A stretch of 64,000 nucleotides of DNA. Source: Enterococcus italicus DSM 15952. Lineage in GTDB: Bacteria > Bacillota > Bacilli > Lactobacillales > Enterococcaceae. Made by a program: the position numbers and the translations under genes. Shown one piece after another: positions 18,743 to 29,773 of this stretch. The number at the start of each line of letters is the position of its first letter. Positions within the stretch are counted from its first letter, which is position 1. The stretch spans positions 1,176,888-1,240,887 of the forward strand of contig NZ_GL622241.1 of the NCBI RefSeq assembly GCF_000185365.1. Reading direction: 5' to 3'. The notes beneath the pieces are model-generated. The model made no database searches, was not told the origin of the DNA, and worked only from the letters and a program-made list of their open reading frames with translations.

Positions 18743-20267
18743 TGTATCGGATAAAACTGGGATTGTCCCATTTGCAAAGGAATTAGTTGAGAATGGCTAT
18801 GAAATTATATCGACAGGCGGCACCAGAAAAGCATTAACTGACGCAGGAGTAAAAACTCTTGCGATTGAGGAAATTACAGGATTCCCTGAAATGCTAGATG
18901 GCCGCGTGAAGACGTTGCATCCGCGGATTCACGGAGGGCTTTTAGCAAAACTTGATAACCCGGAGCATGTGGCTACATTAAACGAACACAACATCGATCC
19001 GATTTCGCTCGTGGTCGTTAATTTGTATCCTTTTAAAGAAACCATTCAAAAGACAGCAATCACTGAAGCGGAGGCCATTGAACAAATTGATATCGGTGGT
19101 CCCAGCATGTTGCGCTCTGCTGCAAAAAACTTCGCTTCGGTGACAGTGGTTGTCGACAGCCAAGATTATCCAGTCATCCTTAGTGAATTAGCAGAAAAAG
19201 GCGAAACAAAGCTAACAACTAGAAAAAAACTTGCCCTAAAAGTCTTTCAACACACAGCCGCATACGACGCATTGATCGCTAGTTATTTAGCTGAAAAAGT
19301 AGAACAAACGGTATTTCCAGATGAATTGGTGCTTCAATACGAGAAAAAACAAGTATTACGATATGGAGAAAATCCACACCAAGAAGCAGCTTTTTATGTC
19401 CAAAGTCCAGCGCCAAGTGGTACGATTGCTAGCGCTAACCAGCTACACGGCAAAGAGTTATCTTACAACAATATTCGTGATACAGATGCGGCGCTTGGTA
19501 TTTTAGCTGAATATACAAAACCAACAATTGTAGCAGTCAAACACATGAATCCGTGTGGAATTGGTTCAGGCATATCGATTGAACAAGCTTTTGACGCGGC
19601 GTATGCTGCCGATCCGGTTTCGATTTTTGGAGGGATTATTGCCAGTAACCAAAAAATCAGCTTAGCTGTTGCTGAAAAAATGAGTTCAATGTTTTTAGAA
19701 GTTATTATCGCACCAGCGTATGATCAAGATGCACTGCAACTGTTGATGAAAAAGAAGAACATTCGTCTGCTTACCGTTTCGGAATCGTTAGAGAAGCAAC
19801 CCAAAGCCTGGACGTCCATCTCGGTCGGAGGTGGCTTGTTAATTCAAAGTAAAGATGACCTGCTTGAAGATGAAACGACATGGCAAGTGGTGACCAAAAG
19901 AAAACCAACTACCGATGAAATTGAAGCGCTAGCCTTTGCTTGGAAGGCGGTAAAACATGTCAAATCAAACGCGATTGTACTAGCTAATAAACAACAAACA
20001 GTTGGCATTGGTGCTGGTCAAATGAATCGTGTGGGATCAGTAGCAATTGCCCTTGAGCAAGCTAAAGCAAATAATGCAATAACCGATGCGGTATTGGCAA
20101 GTGATGCCTTCTTTCCAATGTCTGATAGCGTTGAACTCGCAGCCAAAAACGGCATTAAAGCGATTATTCAGCCGGGGGGAAGTATCAAAGACCAAGAATC
20201 GATTGATATGGCAGATCAATACGATGTAACGATGATTTTCACGAATATAAGACATTTTCGTCATTAA
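18720..20267 (+). CDS. purH: Bifunctional AICAR formyltransferase / IMP cyclohydrolase
   Basis: Catalyses the last two steps to IMP. The N-terminal MGS-like cyclohydrolase domain covers about residues 1-195 ([36 protein letters not shown]), and the formyltransferase domain covers the rest, with [12 protein letters not shown] near 215 and KHMNPCGIG near 275. An in-frame ATG exists at 18657 inside purN, but AAGGAG sits just before ATG 18720 and the protein then begins MKKRALIS as in relatives, giving 515 residues. Overlaps purN and is followed by purD after 10 nt. Confidence 0.97.
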   Translation: MKKRALISVSDKTGIVPFAKELVENGYEIISTGGTRKALTDAGVKTLAIEEITGFPEMLDGRVKTLHPRIHGGLLAKLDNPEHVATLNEHNIDPISLVVVNLYPFKETIQKTAITEAEAIEQIDIGGPSMLRSAAKNFASVTVVVDSQDYPVILSELAEKGETKLTTRKKLALKVFQHTAAYDALIASYLAEKVEQTVFPDELVLQYEKKQVLRYGENPHQEAAFYVQSPAPSGTIASANQLHGKELSYNNIRDTDAALGILAEYTKPTIVAVKHMNPCGIGSGISIEQAFDAAYAADPVSIFGGIIASNQKISLAVAEKMSSMFLEVIIAPAYDQDALQLLMKKKNIRLLTVSESLEKQPKAWTSISVGGGLLIQSKDDLLEDETTWQVVTKRKPTTDEIEALAFAWKAVKHVKSNAIVLANKQQTVGIGAGQMNRVGSVAIALEQAKANNAITDAVLASDAFFPMSDSVELAAKNGIKAIIQPGGSIKDQESIDMADQYDVTMIFTNIRHFRH

Positions 20268-20277
20268 GGAGAAGCGC

Positions 20278-21534
20278 ATGAATATTCTAGTGATTGGTAG
20301 TGGTGGCAGAGAGCACGCGATAGCCAAAAAGATAAAACAAGATACTCCTGAAGATGCAGTGTACTGTTGTCCGGGAAATCCTGGGATGGAAGTCGACGGC
20401 ATTCAAGTTTGTTCATTGGATGCTTCTGATTTTTCAGCGTTAGTCACGTTTGCCAAGGAAAAAGAAATTGATTTGAGCATAGTAGGGCCTGAACAACCAT
20501 TGCTCGAGGGTATCGTCAATCACTTTCAAGCAGCTGGTTTAAAAATTTTTGGGCCAACGCAGGAAGCTGCCTTGCTTGAAGGATCCAAATCATTTGCAAA
20601 AGAAGTGATGCTATCAGCCAATGTACCCACAGCATCTTATCAAGCCTTTGATAAATTTGAAGATGCAATTTTATTTTTGGCTGAACAAGAAAAATATCCA
20701 ATTGTCATTAAGGCTGATGGATTAGCCGCTGGTAAGGGAGTAATTATTGCACAGACAAAAGATGAGGCACTAACAACTGTCGAGCAGCTAATGAAAGAGC
20801 AAATTTTTGGAGAAAGTGGCTCGAAAATCATTATTGAAGAATTTTTAGAGGGCGAAGAGTTTACATTGATGGCGTTTGTGGATGGCGATGCAGTCTATCC
20901 GATGATTCCAGCGCAAGATCATAAACGAGTATTCGCTGGCGATAAAGGTCCCAATACTGGCGGTATGGGCGCGTATGCCCCAGTCCCACAAATTAGTCCG
21001 CAAATAATTGAAGCGAGTATAAAAAATGTTCTTCAACCAGTAGCATCCTACATGAAACAACAAGGTACGCCATACACCGGTATTTTATACGCTGGTCTAA
21101 TCGTTACAGCAGAGGGCCCGAAAGTCATTGAATTTAATGCCCGATTTGGTGATCCGGAAGCGCAAGTTGTTTTACCACTACTGTCTTCTAAGCTAGTGAA
21201 TATTATGGATCAGCTATTGCGTCACGAACCACTTGAGATTGTTTGGCTAAACCAAGTTAGCTTGGGTGTTGTCGTTGCCAGAGAAGGGTATCCGATTGCA
21301 GCGAAAGAACCAAGACCGTTACCTGACTTGTCGGATATCAAAGATGTAGATGTGTACTATAGTGGTGTATCGAAACGTGAAAACCGATTTGTCTCCAATG
21401 GTGGCCGCGTATTTTTAGTACAAAAAACTGCCAATACTTTCGATGAAGCGAAAGAAACACTTTATCATGAACTGGCTCAAATTTCATCCGATGATTGGCA
21501 TTTTAGAGCAGATATCGGGTATAGAATTAAGTGA
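20278..21534 (+). CDS. purD: Phosphoribosylamine-glycine ligase
   Basis: GAR synthetase, an ATP-grasp enzyme that adds glycine to phosphoribosylamine. N-terminal VIGSGGREHAI is diagnostic, with KADGLAAGKGV near residues 143-153, the QDHKRVFAGDKGPNTGGMGAY loop near 210-230 and EFNARFGDPE near 283. Length 418 is standard. AAGGAG precedes ATG 20278. It ends the long purine unit. The PurBox for guaC starts on the last base of its stop codon, and no clear terminator separates them, so read-through into guaC is possible. Confidence 0.97.
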   Translation: MNILVIGSGGREHAIAKKIKQDTPEDAVYCCPGNPGMEVDGIQVCSLDASDFSALVTFAKEKEIDLSIVGPEQPLLEGIVNHFQAAGLKIFGPTQEAALLEGSKSFAKEVMLSANVPTASYQAFDKFEDAILFLAEQEKYPIVIKADGLAAGKGVIIAQTKDEALTTVEQLMKEQIFGESGSKIIIEEFLEGEEFTLMAFVDGDAVYPMIPAQDHKRVFAGDKGPNTGGMGAYAPVPQISPQIIEASIKNVLQPVASYMKQQGTPYTGILYAGLIVTAEGPKVIEFNARFGDPEAQVVLPLLSSKLVNIMDQLLRHEPLEIVWLNQVSLGVVVAREGYPIAAKEPRPLPDLSDIKDVDVYYSGVSKRENRFVSNGGRVFLVQKTANTFDEAKETLYHELAQISSDDWHFRADIGYRIK

Positions 21535-21546
21535 AATACGAACATT
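21534..21546 (+). promoter_or_regulatory. PurBox upstream of guaC
   Basis: AAATACGAACATT, identical in all 13 bases to the purC box and beginning on the last base of the purD stop codon. Its first base lies 47 nt before a TTGAAT hexamer, the same spacing as at xpt and purC. It argues that guaC belongs to the PurR regulon. Confidence 0.76.
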
Positions 21547-21580
21547 GAAAATGTTTTTTAAAAATAAAGATTGTATTCAC

Positions 21581-21607
21581 TTGAATATCTGTCGGAAATC
21601 TTATAAG
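21581..21607 (+). promoter_or_regulatory. Promoter of guaC
   Basis: TTGAAT at 21581-21586 and TATAAG at 21602-21607, with a short 15-nt spacer. The predicted start near 21614 is about 75 nt after the PurBox centre. A second TATAAT at 21648 exists but would leave almost no leader. The weak spacing suits an activated promoter. Confidence 0.5.
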
Positions 21608-21668
21608 TTATTATGGGCATTACATTTTGAGCAGATTCCATTTGCTCTATAATAAGTGAGGGATTTCG

Positions 21669-22655
21669 ATGTTTGATATGAAAGTTTTTGACTATGAAGA
21701 TGTACAATTGGTTCCAAATAAATGTGTTGTAAATAGTCGTTCAGAGTGTGATACGACGGTAACACTGGGTAAGCATTCATTTAAAATGCCGGTCGTGCCA
21801 GCTAATATGCAGACCATTATTGACGAATTCATTGCAGAATTTTTAGCAGCAAATGGCTACTTTTACATTATGCATCGCTTCGATGAAGAAGGCAGAATTG
21901 CTTTTGTTAAACGGATGCAGTCTTTAGGGTACATCGCATCAATCAGTGTGGGTGTCAAACAAGACGAGTATGTATTTATTGATGAATTAGCTAAACAAAC
22001 ATTAACGCCTGACTATATTACAATTGATATTGCACACGGTCATTCAAATTCCGTTATTCAAATGATTCAATATATTAAAGAAAAATTACCCGAGGCATTT
22101 GTTATTGCGGGGAATGTCGGCACACCCGAGGCCGTAAGAGAATTAGAAAATGCAGGTGCTGATGCAACAAAAGTCGGCATTGGACCAGGGAAAGTGTGTA
22201 TCACAAAAATCAAAACCGGTTTTGGGACGGGTGGTTGGCAGCTAGCTGCTGTTCGTTGGTGTGCAAAGGCTGCTCGGAAACCCATCATTGCAGATGGTGG
22301 CATTCGAACACATGGTGACATCGCTAAGTCACTTCGCTTCGGTGCGACAATGGTGATGATCGGGTCACTATTCGCTGGTCATGAAGAATCTCCAGGTGAG
22401 ACAAAAGTGGAAAATGGTGTTGTCTACAAAGAATACTTTGGATCAGCATCAGAGTTTCAAAAAGGCGAAAAGAAAAATGTTGAAGGCAAAAAAATCTGGA
22501 TCCAACACAAAGGATCATTAAAAGATACCTTAGTAGAAATGCAACAAGATTTACAATCATCGATCTCTTATGCTGGTGGCACCGATATTGAAGCCATTCG
22601 TAAAGTCGACTATGTCATTGTAAAAAATTCCATCTTTAATGGTGATACAATCTAA
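21669..22655 (+). CDS. guaC: GMP reductase
   Basis: Reduces GMP to IMP with NADPH, returning guanine nucleotides to the branch point. The protein is of the IMPDH/GMPR barrel superfamily but lacks CBS domains. The active loop [19 protein letters not shown] is near residues 170-190, with the catalytic cysteine in KVCIT, and the phosphate site [10 protein letters not shown] is near 203-212. Length 328 matches the Gram-positive GuaC type. GTGAGGG before ATG 21669 supports this start, with ATG 21678 as the alternative. PurBox control means it may be expressed when purines are short. Confidence 0.94.
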   Translation: MFDMKVFDYEDVQLVPNKCVVNSRSECDTTVTLGKHSFKMPVVPANMQTIIDEFIAEFLAANGYFYIMHRFDEEGRIAFVKRMQSLGYIASISVGVKQDEYVFIDELAKQTLTPDYITIDIAHGHSNSVIQMIQYIKEKLPEAFVIAGNVGTPEAVRELENAGADATKVGIGPGKVCITKIKTGFGTGGWQLAAVRWCAKAARKPIIADGGIRTHGDIAKSLRFGATMVMIGSLFAGHEESPGETKVENGVVYKEYFGSASEFQKGEKKNVEGKKIWIQHKGSLKDTLVEMQQDLQSSISYAGGTDIEAIRKVDYVIVKNSIFNGDTI

Positions 22656-22716
22656 CTTAACATCGAGATAGCCATCATTGTGCTAGCCAATTCAAAAATA
22701 AACAGAATTAAAAAAA

Positions 22717-22770
22717 AGACCATACGAACCGAAAGTTGTTTCTCAAGCTTCTAGTTCGTATGGTCTATTT
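22717..22770. terminator. Bidirectional terminator after guaC
   Basis: Perfect 13-bp stem AGACCATACGAAC (22717-22729) with GTTCGTATGGTCT (22754-22766), 24-nt loop, then ATTT; an A run before the stem gives a T run on the minus strand. It separates guaC from the convergent regulator gene. Confidence 0.87.
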
Positions 22771-22793
22771 GGTCGTAGCTCCTCACTCTGTTG

Positions 22794-23774
22794 TTATTTC
22801 GCCAAAATTTGTTGTTCAAACTGATAGCGTTGAATGAGAGATACGAATAAGTTTTGATAATACTCATCATTTGGTAAAGATAGGTTTTGTTGTAATAACT
22901 GTACTTTCATACGATTTATTTTGGTGTCAGAGGAACAAAATTCTGGATTTTGCGCAAAGTTAACTAATTGGTAGGGTGGAAGATGGTGGTACCAAAGTAG
23001 CAAATTATAGACACAATATAATGCAAAAGATCTTTCGTGGGGGCTATTTATCTGATTCGTGTTTAAAAAAGTCTGAAAATAAAAATTAAAGGGTGTACAA
23101 TCAAATGGATGCTCGCTACATAATTCAGACAGAAGCGAGAGTGGATTGGTATATTGATTTTTTTTGAAGCGATAAGTTGGATAACATGCTAAAAATGGTT
23201 CTTTCTTAGTCGTAATTTCTATTGCGTTTGTAAAAAAGATAGGATAGCTGAGTGTCCACATGACTTCTAGTCTCTCTCGATACAACTTGACTAGTGTACG
23301 TTCCAGACAAATACTAAAATAAAAGAGAAGGTTCTTTTTTATTGTACAAACAGGTCTATTGTCGGAAATTAGCTGGTCCTTTTGAAATGAGAGGATCTTG
23401 TGTTTTGCTTTTGATAGAGTGGATGGAGCGAAAGGCTGATCTTGAGAAATGGTTAGTAAAGTCCGTTTCCTTTGGAAAAGAACTTCATCTAAAATAATTA
23501 ACTCAGGGATTTCTTTAAATATCTGTTCGTATAGATCGAATATTAACCTAGGATTACTGCGATTCAAGGTGATGGAAGTGGGAGATAAATAAAAAAGAGG
23601 GGGAGTACTTAATGCGTTCATTGTAGCGAGTCGTTTTCTTAACAATTCACCGCTAATACTAATGTGGTTTGCTAGTTGGGAGATTGAATAGACTGAAGGT
23701 TCAAATTGAATCTGGTTTAAAATAGCTAGATAATCGGATATAGCGTGTGTCAAAATAGAAGAAATCGGTTTCAT
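22794..23774 (-). CDS. Putative HTH (Mga-like) transcriptional regulator
   Basis: A 326-residue soluble protein with an N-terminal helix-turn-helix-like segment, YSISQLANHISISGELLRKRL, at about residues 29-49. This pattern resembles the DNA-binding region of Mga and PRD-type regulators of Lactobacillales. The rest is helical, rich in Leu, Phe, Tyr and Gln, and shows no PRD, EIIB or sensor motif that I recognise. It is shorter than Mga (about 500). AGGAG lies 9 nt before the ATG, and a good promoter is at 23800-23828. It is divergent from pdhABCD, so control of pyruvate metabolism is a reasonable but untested guess. Confidence 0.55.
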   Translation of the reverse strand: MKPISSILTHAISDYLAILNQIQFEPSVYSISQLANHISISGELLRKRLATMNALSTPPLFYLSPTSITLNRSNPRLIFDLYEQIFKEIPELIILDEVLFQRKRTLLTISQDQPFAPSTLSKAKHKILSFQKDQLISDNRPVCTIKKNLLFYFSICLERTLVKLYRERLEVMWTLSYPIFFTNAIEITTKKEPFLACYPTYRFKKNQYTNPLSLLSELCSEHPFDCTPFNFYFQTFLNTNQINSPHERSFALYCVYNLLLWYHHLPPYQLVNFAQNPEFCSSDTKINRMKVQLLQQNLSLPNDEYYQNLFVSLIQRYQFEQQILAK

Positions 23775-23799
23775 TTAAATCAACTCCTAAATCTGTTAT

Positions 23800-23828
23800 A
23801 TAATAGTGATCTGATTGTGACAGTACAA
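23800..23828 (-). promoter_or_regulatory. Promoter of the Mga-like regulator
   Basis: On the minus strand: TTGTAC (complement of 23823-23828), 17-nt spacer, TATTAT (complement of 23800-23805). The predicted start is about 20 nt before the start codon. Confidence 0.6.
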
Positions 23829-24018
23829 AATAAATGATAACATACGTTACGCATTCAATCAATAATGAATTGTAACAATAGTTCGAAAAATAGATAGATT
23901 TTTTTTTGAATTAAAAATCGGATGAAATTGAAATCTTTTAAATGGATTTTACTCACATACCAACAAAATGATTCTGTTATGAAAAGATAATTTCGTTGTT
24001 ATATAGCTATAAATTAAA

Positions 24019-24036
24019 ATGTGAAATAGTTCACCA
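24019..24036. promoter_or_regulatory. Rex-like operator upstream of pdhA
   Basis: ATGTGAAATAGTTCACCA matches the Rex consensus TTGTGAANNNNTTCACAA at 12 of 14 defined positions, with intact GTGAA and TTCAC half-sites. Rex senses NADH/NAD+. Rex control of pdh genes is known in some streptococci, so the location is sensible, but binding here is inference. Confidence 0.5.
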
Positions 24037-24076
24037 TTTTCAAAAAGAATCTCGCGGATATTTCAATTAAAAGATT

Positions 24077-24091
24077 ATGAATGCGAAAACA
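24077..24091. promoter_or_regulatory. cre-like site upstream of pdhA
   Basis: ATGAATGCGAAAACA matches the cre consensus WTGNAANCGNWNNCA with one mismatch. It lies about 135 nt before the pdhA start. CcpA control is plausible for pyruvate dehydrogenase, but cre matches of this quality also occur by chance. Confidence 0.35.
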
Positions 24092-24123
24092 TTTTGCTTG
24101 TTTTTCTCTCTCAAAAGTGATAG

Positions 24124-25332
<1,209 letters not shown>

Positions 25333-25334
25333 AG

Positions 25335-26312
25335 ATGGCACAAAAAACAATGATTCAAGCAATCACAGATGCCCTTGCTCTTGAGTTAGCCAACGATGAA
25401 AACGTCCTAGTTTTTGGTGAAGATGTTGGTAAAAACGGTGGGGTATTCCGTGCAACTGAAGGATTACAAGAAAAATTTGGTGAAGATCGAGTATTCGATA
25501 CACCATTAGCGGAATCCGGAATTGCTGGTTTAGCGTTTGGTTTAGCTTTAGAAGGCTTCCGTCCGGTTCCAGAATTACAATTCTTTGGTTTCGTATTTGA
25601 AGCAATGGACGAAGTTGTTGCTCAAATGGCTCGTACGCGCTACCGCATGGGTGGCACTCGTAACTTGCCAATCGTTGTTCGTTCACCATTTGGTGGTGGC
25701 GTTCATACACCAGAATTACACTCAGATAACTTAGAAGGACTAATTGCGCAATCACCAGGTATTCGTGTAGTTATCCCTTCAAATCCTTACGATGCAAAAG
25801 GACTATTAATTTCATCAATCCGTAGCAACGATCCAGTTGTTTTCTTAGAACACATGAAATTATACCGTTCTTTCCGTGAAGAAGTTCCAGAAGAAGCCTA
25901 TGAAGTACCTTTAGATAAAGCAGCTGTTACTCGTGAAGGAAAAGATGTTTCTATCATTACTTACGGTGCAATGGTTCGTGAAGCAATAAAAGCTGCTGAT
26001 AATTTAGCTAAAGAAAATGTTTCAGTTGAAATCATTGACTTACGTACTGTTGCTCCTTTGGATATCGAAACAATTATTACTTCTGTTGAAAAAACAGGTC
26101 GTGTTGTAGTTGTTCAAGAAGCACAAAAACAAGCAGGCGTTGGTGCGCAAATTGCTTCTGAAATTGCTGAAAGAGCTATTCTTTCATTAGAAGCACCAAT
26201 CGGACGTGTATCAGCTCCTGATACTGTATTCCCATTTGGTCAAGCTGAAAATGTGTGGTTGCCAAACGCAGCAGACATTGAAGAAAAAGTGAAAGAAATC
26301 GTAAACTTCTAA
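25335..26312 (+). CDS. pdhB: Pyruvate dehydrogenase E1 component, beta subunit
   Basis: E1-beta pairs with PdhA in a heterotetramer and helps bind the ThDP pyrimidine ring. The 325-residue protein has the typical [19 protein letters not shown] near residues 28-46, [15 protein letters not shown] near 55-69 and the C-terminal [21 protein letters not shown] just upstream and a 2-nt gap from pdhA show tight operon structure. No damage is visible. Confidence 0.97.
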   Translation: MAQKTMIQAITDALALELANDENVLVFGEDVGKNGGVFRATEGLQEKFGEDRVFDTPLAESGIAGLAFGLALEGFRPVPELQFFGFVFEAMDEVVAQMARTRYRMGGTRNLPIVVRSPFGGGVHTPELHSDNLEGLIAQSPGIRVVIPSNPYDAKGLLISSIRSNDPVVFLEHMKLYRSFREEVPEEAYEVPLDKAAVTREGKDVSIITYGAMVREAIKAADNLAKENVSVEIIDLRTVAPLDIETIITSVEKTGRVVVVQEAQKQAGVGAQIASEIAERAILSLEAPIGRVSAPDTVFPFGQAENVWLPNAADIEEKVKEIVNF

Positions 26313-26336
26313 CGTAGTCAGAAAGGACGAAAAAAA

Positions 26337-27959
26337 ATGGCATTTCAATTTAAATTACCAGATATCGGCGAAGGTATCGCAGAAGGCGAAATCGTTAAAT
26401 GGTTTGTAAAACCAGGCGACACAATTAACGAAGACGATACATTATTAGAAGTACAAAATGATAAGTCAGTGGAAGAAATTCCATCACCAGTTACTGGTAC
26501 TGTAAAAAATATCATTGTCCCAGAAGGAACAGTAGCAAACGTTGGTGATGTTTTAGTTGAGATTGATGCACCTGGTCATGAGGACGAAGGATCAACCGAA
26601 GCACCTGCTCAAGAACAAACTCCAGCTGCACCAGCTGCTTTACCTGAAGCTGATGCAAGTGAAGGTGTATTCCAATTCAAATTACCAGATATCGGTGAAG
26701 GGATTGCAGAAGGCGAGATCGTTAAATGGTTCGTTAAAGCTGGCGATACAATTAATGAAGACGATACTTTATTAGAAGTACAAAATGATAAGTCAGTGGA
26801 AGAAATTCCTTCACCAGTTACTGGTACTGTAAAAAATATCATTGTCCCAGAAGGAACAGTAGCCAATGTTGGTGACGTTTTAGTTGAGATTGATGCACCT
26901 GGTCATAACTCAGCACCTTCAGCAGCTCCTGCAACTGGCGCAGCAGCTGCAACTGCGGAACCTGCTAAAGCTGGTAGCACAACTGTCGTAGAAGCAGCAG
27001 ATCCAAACAAACGTGTATTAGCTATGCCATCGGTACGCCAATTTGCACGTGAAAAAGATGTTGATATTACTCAAGTTCCTGCCACAGGCAAAGGTGGACG
27101 TACTACCAAAGCTGACGTTGAAGCATTCTTGGCTGGTGGATCAACAGTAACTGAAGCAAAAGCACAGGCGAAAGCTCCAGAAGCATCAGCAAGTGCAGCA
27201 GCACCAGCTGAAGCAAAAGCTGCTCCAGCAAAACCATTCTCTTCTAACTTAGCAGAAGCTGAAACACGTGAAAAAATGACACCTACACGTCGCGCAATTG
27301 CAAAAGCTATGGTCAATAGCAAACATACAGCGCCACACGTGACCTTACACGATGAAGTTGAAGTATCAAAACTTTGGGATCAACGTAAGAAATTTAAAGA
27401 AGTCGCTGCAGCAAATGGCACGAAATTAACATTCTTACCATATGTTGTTAAAGCATTGACTGCTACAGTGAAAAAATACCCAATTCTTAATGCGTCAATC
27501 GATGATGCATCACAAGAAATTGTTTACAAACATTACTACAATATTGGTATCGCAACAGATACAGATCATGGATTGTATGTACCTAACGTGAAAGATGCAG
27601 ACCGTAAAGGCTTGTTTGCTATCGCTGATGAAATCAATAGCAAAGCTGCTCTAGCACACGAAGGCAAACTTTCAGCTGATGACATGCGCAATGGATCAAT
27701 TACAATTAGTAATATCGGTTCTGTGGGTGGTATGTGGTTTACTCCGGTTATTAATTACCCTGAAGTAGCTATTTTAGGTGTTGGAACAATCGTTCAACAA
27801 CCAATCGTGAACGCTGAAGGTGAAATTGTTGTTGGTCGTATGATGAAATTATCATTCAGCTTTGACCACCGTATTGTTGATGGAGCGACTGCTCAAAAAG
27901 CAATGAATAACATTAAACGTCTGTTAGCTGATCCAGAATTGCTATTAATGGAAGGATGA
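26337..27959 (+). CDS. pdhC: Dihydrolipoamide acetyltransferase E2 with two lipoyl domains
   Basis: Core of the complex: carries acetyl groups on lipoyl-lysine and passes them to CoA. Domain order in 540 residues is lipoyl 1 (about 2-80, lipoyl Lys43 in NDKSVEEI), Ala/Pro linker, lipoyl 2 (about 111-189, Lys152), linker, E1/E3-binding domain (about 222-260), a second Ala-rich linker and the catalytic domain (about 305-540) with SFDHRIVDG near the end. The two lipoyl domains are almost identical, and their 3' halves differ by only a few bases, implying recent duplication or gene conversion. Full length; follows pdhB after 24 nt. Confidence 0.96.
   Translation: MAFQFKLPDIGEGIAEGEIVKWFVKPGDTINEDDTLLEVQNDKSVEEIPSPVTGTVKNIIVPEGTVANVGDVLVEIDAPGHEDEGSTEAPAQEQTPAAPAALPEADASEGVFQFKLPDIGEGIAEGEIVKWFVKAGDTINEDDTLLEVQNDKSVEEIPSPVTGTVKNIIVPEGTVANVGDVLVEIDAPGHNSAPSAAPATGAAAATAEPAKAGSTTVVEAADPNKRVLAMPSVRQFAREKDVDITQVPATGKGGRTTKADVEAFLAGGSTVTEAKAQAKAPEASASAAAPAEAKAAPAKPFSSNLAEAETREKMTPTRRAIAKAMVNSKHTAPHVTLHDEVEVSKLWDQRKKFKEVAAANGTKLTFLPYVVKALTATVKKYPILNASIDDASQEIVYKHYYNIGIATDTDHGLYVPNVKDADRKGLFAIADEINSKAALAHEGKLSADDMRNGSITISNIGSVGGMWFTPVINYPEVAILGVGTIVQQPIVNAEGEIVVGRMMKLSFSFDHRIVDGATAQKAMNNIKRLLADPELLLMEG
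26343..26907 (+). repeat. Tandem lipoyl-domain repeat in pdhC
   Basis: Two copies about 240 nt long, offset by 327 nt (26343 and 26670). The first halves differ at many third positions, while the second halves, from the shared CAAAATGATAAGTCAGTGG onward, differ at only about four of 125 bases. Confidence 0.88.
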
Positions 27960-27966
27960 TAAACAA

Positions 27967-29373
27967 ATGGTAGTTGGAGATTTTGCAATTGAGTTAGACA
28001 CAGTTGTTATTGGTGCGGGACCTGGTGGCTATGTAGCTGCCATCCGTGCTGCGCAATTGGGACAAAAAGTAGCGATAGTAGAGCGTGAATACATCGGAGG
28101 CGTTTGTTTAAACGTTGGTTGTATCCCTTCTAAAGCATTGATTTCTGCTGGACACCACTTCCAAGAATCATTAGATTCTACTATGTTTGGTGTGACTGCT
28201 GAGAATGTTTCTCTAGATTTCACGAAAACACAAGAATGGAAAGACAATGGTGTTGTTAACAAATTAACATCAGGAATCTCAATGTTATTGAAAAAGAATA
28301 AAGTTGAAGTTTTAGAAGGGGAAGCATTCTTCGTTGATGATCATACTCTTCGCGTAATGCATCCAGATTCTGCTCAAACTTACTCTTTTAACAATGCAAT
28401 CATTGCTACTGGTTCTCGTCCAATTGAAATCAAAGGTTTCAAATTTGGTGGCCGTGTATTAGATTCTACTGGCGGATTAAACTTGAAAGAAGTTCCGAAA
28501 AAATTCGTTATCATTGGTGGCGGAGTCATCGGTGCTGAATTAGGTGGCGCATATGCGAACTTAGGATCTGAAGTAACTATTTTAGAAGGTTCTCCACAAA
28601 TCTTACCTACTTATGAAAAAGATATGGTTAAGCTTGTTGAAACTGAATTTAAAAATAAAGGCATCCAAGTTGTCACAAAAGCAATGGCTAAAGAAGCAGT
28701 GGATAATGGCGACAGCGTAACAGTAAAATACGAAGTTGATGGTAAGGAAGAGTCTGTCACAGCTGACTATGTAATGGTTACTGTTGGTCGTCGTCCAAAC
28801 ACAAACGATATGGGATTAGAGCAAGCGGGAGTTGAAATCGGCGAACGCGGCTTAATCACAGTCGACAAACAAGGTCGTACGAATGTGAAAAATATTTTTG
28901 CAATTGGCGATATCGTTCCTGGCGCAGCTTTAGCTCATAAAGCTAGCTACGAAGCAAAAATTGCTGCTGAAGCTATTTCTGGCAAAAAAGTAGCGGTTGA
29001 CTACAAAGCAATGCCAGCAGTTGCCTTCACAGATCCTGAATTGGCAACTGTCGGTATGACAATTGCAGAAGCAAAAGATGCTGGCCTTGAAGCGAAAGCA
29101 TTCAAATTCCCATTTGCTGGGAATGGTCGTGCCCTTTCATTAGGTAAAACTGAAGGCTTTATTCGTTTAGTAACAACGGTTGAAGACAATGTTTTAATCG
29201 GTGCTCAAATTGCCGGTGTTAGCGCATCTGATATCGTATCTGAATTAGCTTTAGCTATTGAGTCAGGTATGAATGCAGAGGATATTTCATTAACAATCCA
29301 TCCACATCCATCTTTAGGTGAAATCGTGATGGACGCTTCCGAATTAGCTTTAGGACTACCAATTCACGCGTAA
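27967..29373 (+). CDS. pdhD: Dihydrolipoamide dehydrogenase E3
   Basis: FAD enzyme that reoxidises dihydrolipoamide with NAD+. FAD site GAGPGGY is at about residues 17-23, the redox pair C47/C52 in [15 protein letters not shown], the NAD fold [10 protein letters not shown] near 184-193, and the C-terminal catalytic HPHPSLGE near 447-454. Length 468 is standard. There is a short 7-nt gap to pdhC, with AAGGATG before ATG 27967. It ends the operon, followed by a clear terminator. The NADH it makes is the signal that Rex would sense. Confidence 0.97.
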   Translation: MVVGDFAIELDTVVIGAGPGGYVAAIRAAQLGQKVAIVEREYIGGVCLNVGCIPSKALISAGHHFQESLDSTMFGVTAENVSLDFTKTQEWKDNGVVNKLTSGISMLLKKNKVEVLEGEAFFVDDHTLRVMHPDSAQTYSFNNAIIATGSRPIEIKGFKFGGRVLDSTGGLNLKEVPKKFVIIGGGVIGAELGGAYANLGSEVTILEGSPQILPTYEKDMVKLVETEFKNKGIQVVTKAMAKEAVDNGDSVTVKYEVDGKEESVTADYVMVTVGRRPNTNDMGLEQAGVEIGERGLITVDKQGRTNVKNIFAIGDIVPGAALAHKASYEAKIAAEAISGKKVAVDYKAMPAVAFTDPELATVGMTIAEAKDAGLEAKAFKFPFAGNGRALSLGKTEGFIRLVTTVEDNVLIGAQIAGVSASDIVSELALAIESGMNAEDISLTIHPHPSLGEIVMDASELALGLPIHA

Positions 29374-29396
29374 TAAATCGATAGAAATACTAAAAG

Positions 29397-29431
29397 TACC
29401 AGTTTGCGTAAAAGTTAACTGGTATTTTTTT
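29397..29431 (+). terminator. Terminator after pdhD
   Basis: Stem TACCAGTT (29397-29404) with AACTGGTA (29417-29424), 12-nt loop, then seven T. The T run overlaps the -35 of the next promoter. Confidence 0.88.
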
Positions 29432-29458
29432 GCATTTTTGCTCTAAAAAATTTATAGT
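29430..29458 (+). promoter_or_regulatory. Promoter of the UPF0223-suhB pair
   Basis: TTGCAT at 29430-29435, 17-nt spacer, TATAGT at 29453-29458. The predicted start is about 25 nt before the UPF0223 gene. The -35 abuts the pdh terminator T run. Confidence 0.58.
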
Positions 29459-29488
29459 TAAATAAAAAAGAAAGAACAGAGGAACTTT

Positions 29489-29773
29489 ATGAATCAAAAT
29501 TATGAATACCCATTAAATTTGGATTGGAATACCGAGGAGATGGTTGCAGTCATTGCTATGTGGAATGCTGTCGAAAAGGCGTATGAAAAAGGGGTTCAGA
29601 TTAGCGATCTTCTTACGGCCTACCAAGACTTTAAAAAGGTTGTTCCTTCGATTGGTGAAGAAAAACAACTTGGTAAGCAGTTTGAAAGCAGTAGTTCCTA
29701 TTCACTTTATCGGACAATCAAGAATGCAAAAGAAAAACAAAAGGGTGTTCTCAAAATGAGGAGTGACGACTAA
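29489..29773 (+). CDS. UPF0223 family protein (YktA-like)
   Basis: A 94-residue cytoplasmic protein matching the YktA/UPF0223 family by its N-terminal YPLNLDWNTEEMV, the acidic-aromatic helices and the IGEEKQLGKQFE segment near residues 51-62. The function is unknown. Its stop overlaps the start of the inositol-phosphatase-like gene by one base (TAATG), so the two are co-translated. An AGAGGAAC ribosome site precedes ATG 29489. The same pair of genes is neighbouring in other Bacilli. Confidence 0.85.
   Translation: MNQNYEYPLNLDWNTEEMVAVIAMWNAVEKAYEKGVQISDLLTAYQDFKKVVPSIGEEKQLGKQFESSSSYSLYRTIKNAKEKQKGVLKMRSDD

Noticed and set aside
21648..21653. TATAAT at 21648 as the main guaC -10
   Set aside because: It would start transcription at or within the ribosome site; the PurBox spacing supports the upstream promoter.
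25363..25755. Antisense 130-residue open frame within pdhB
   Set aside because: Low-complexity product from the reverse of a strongly codon-biased gene; no start signals.
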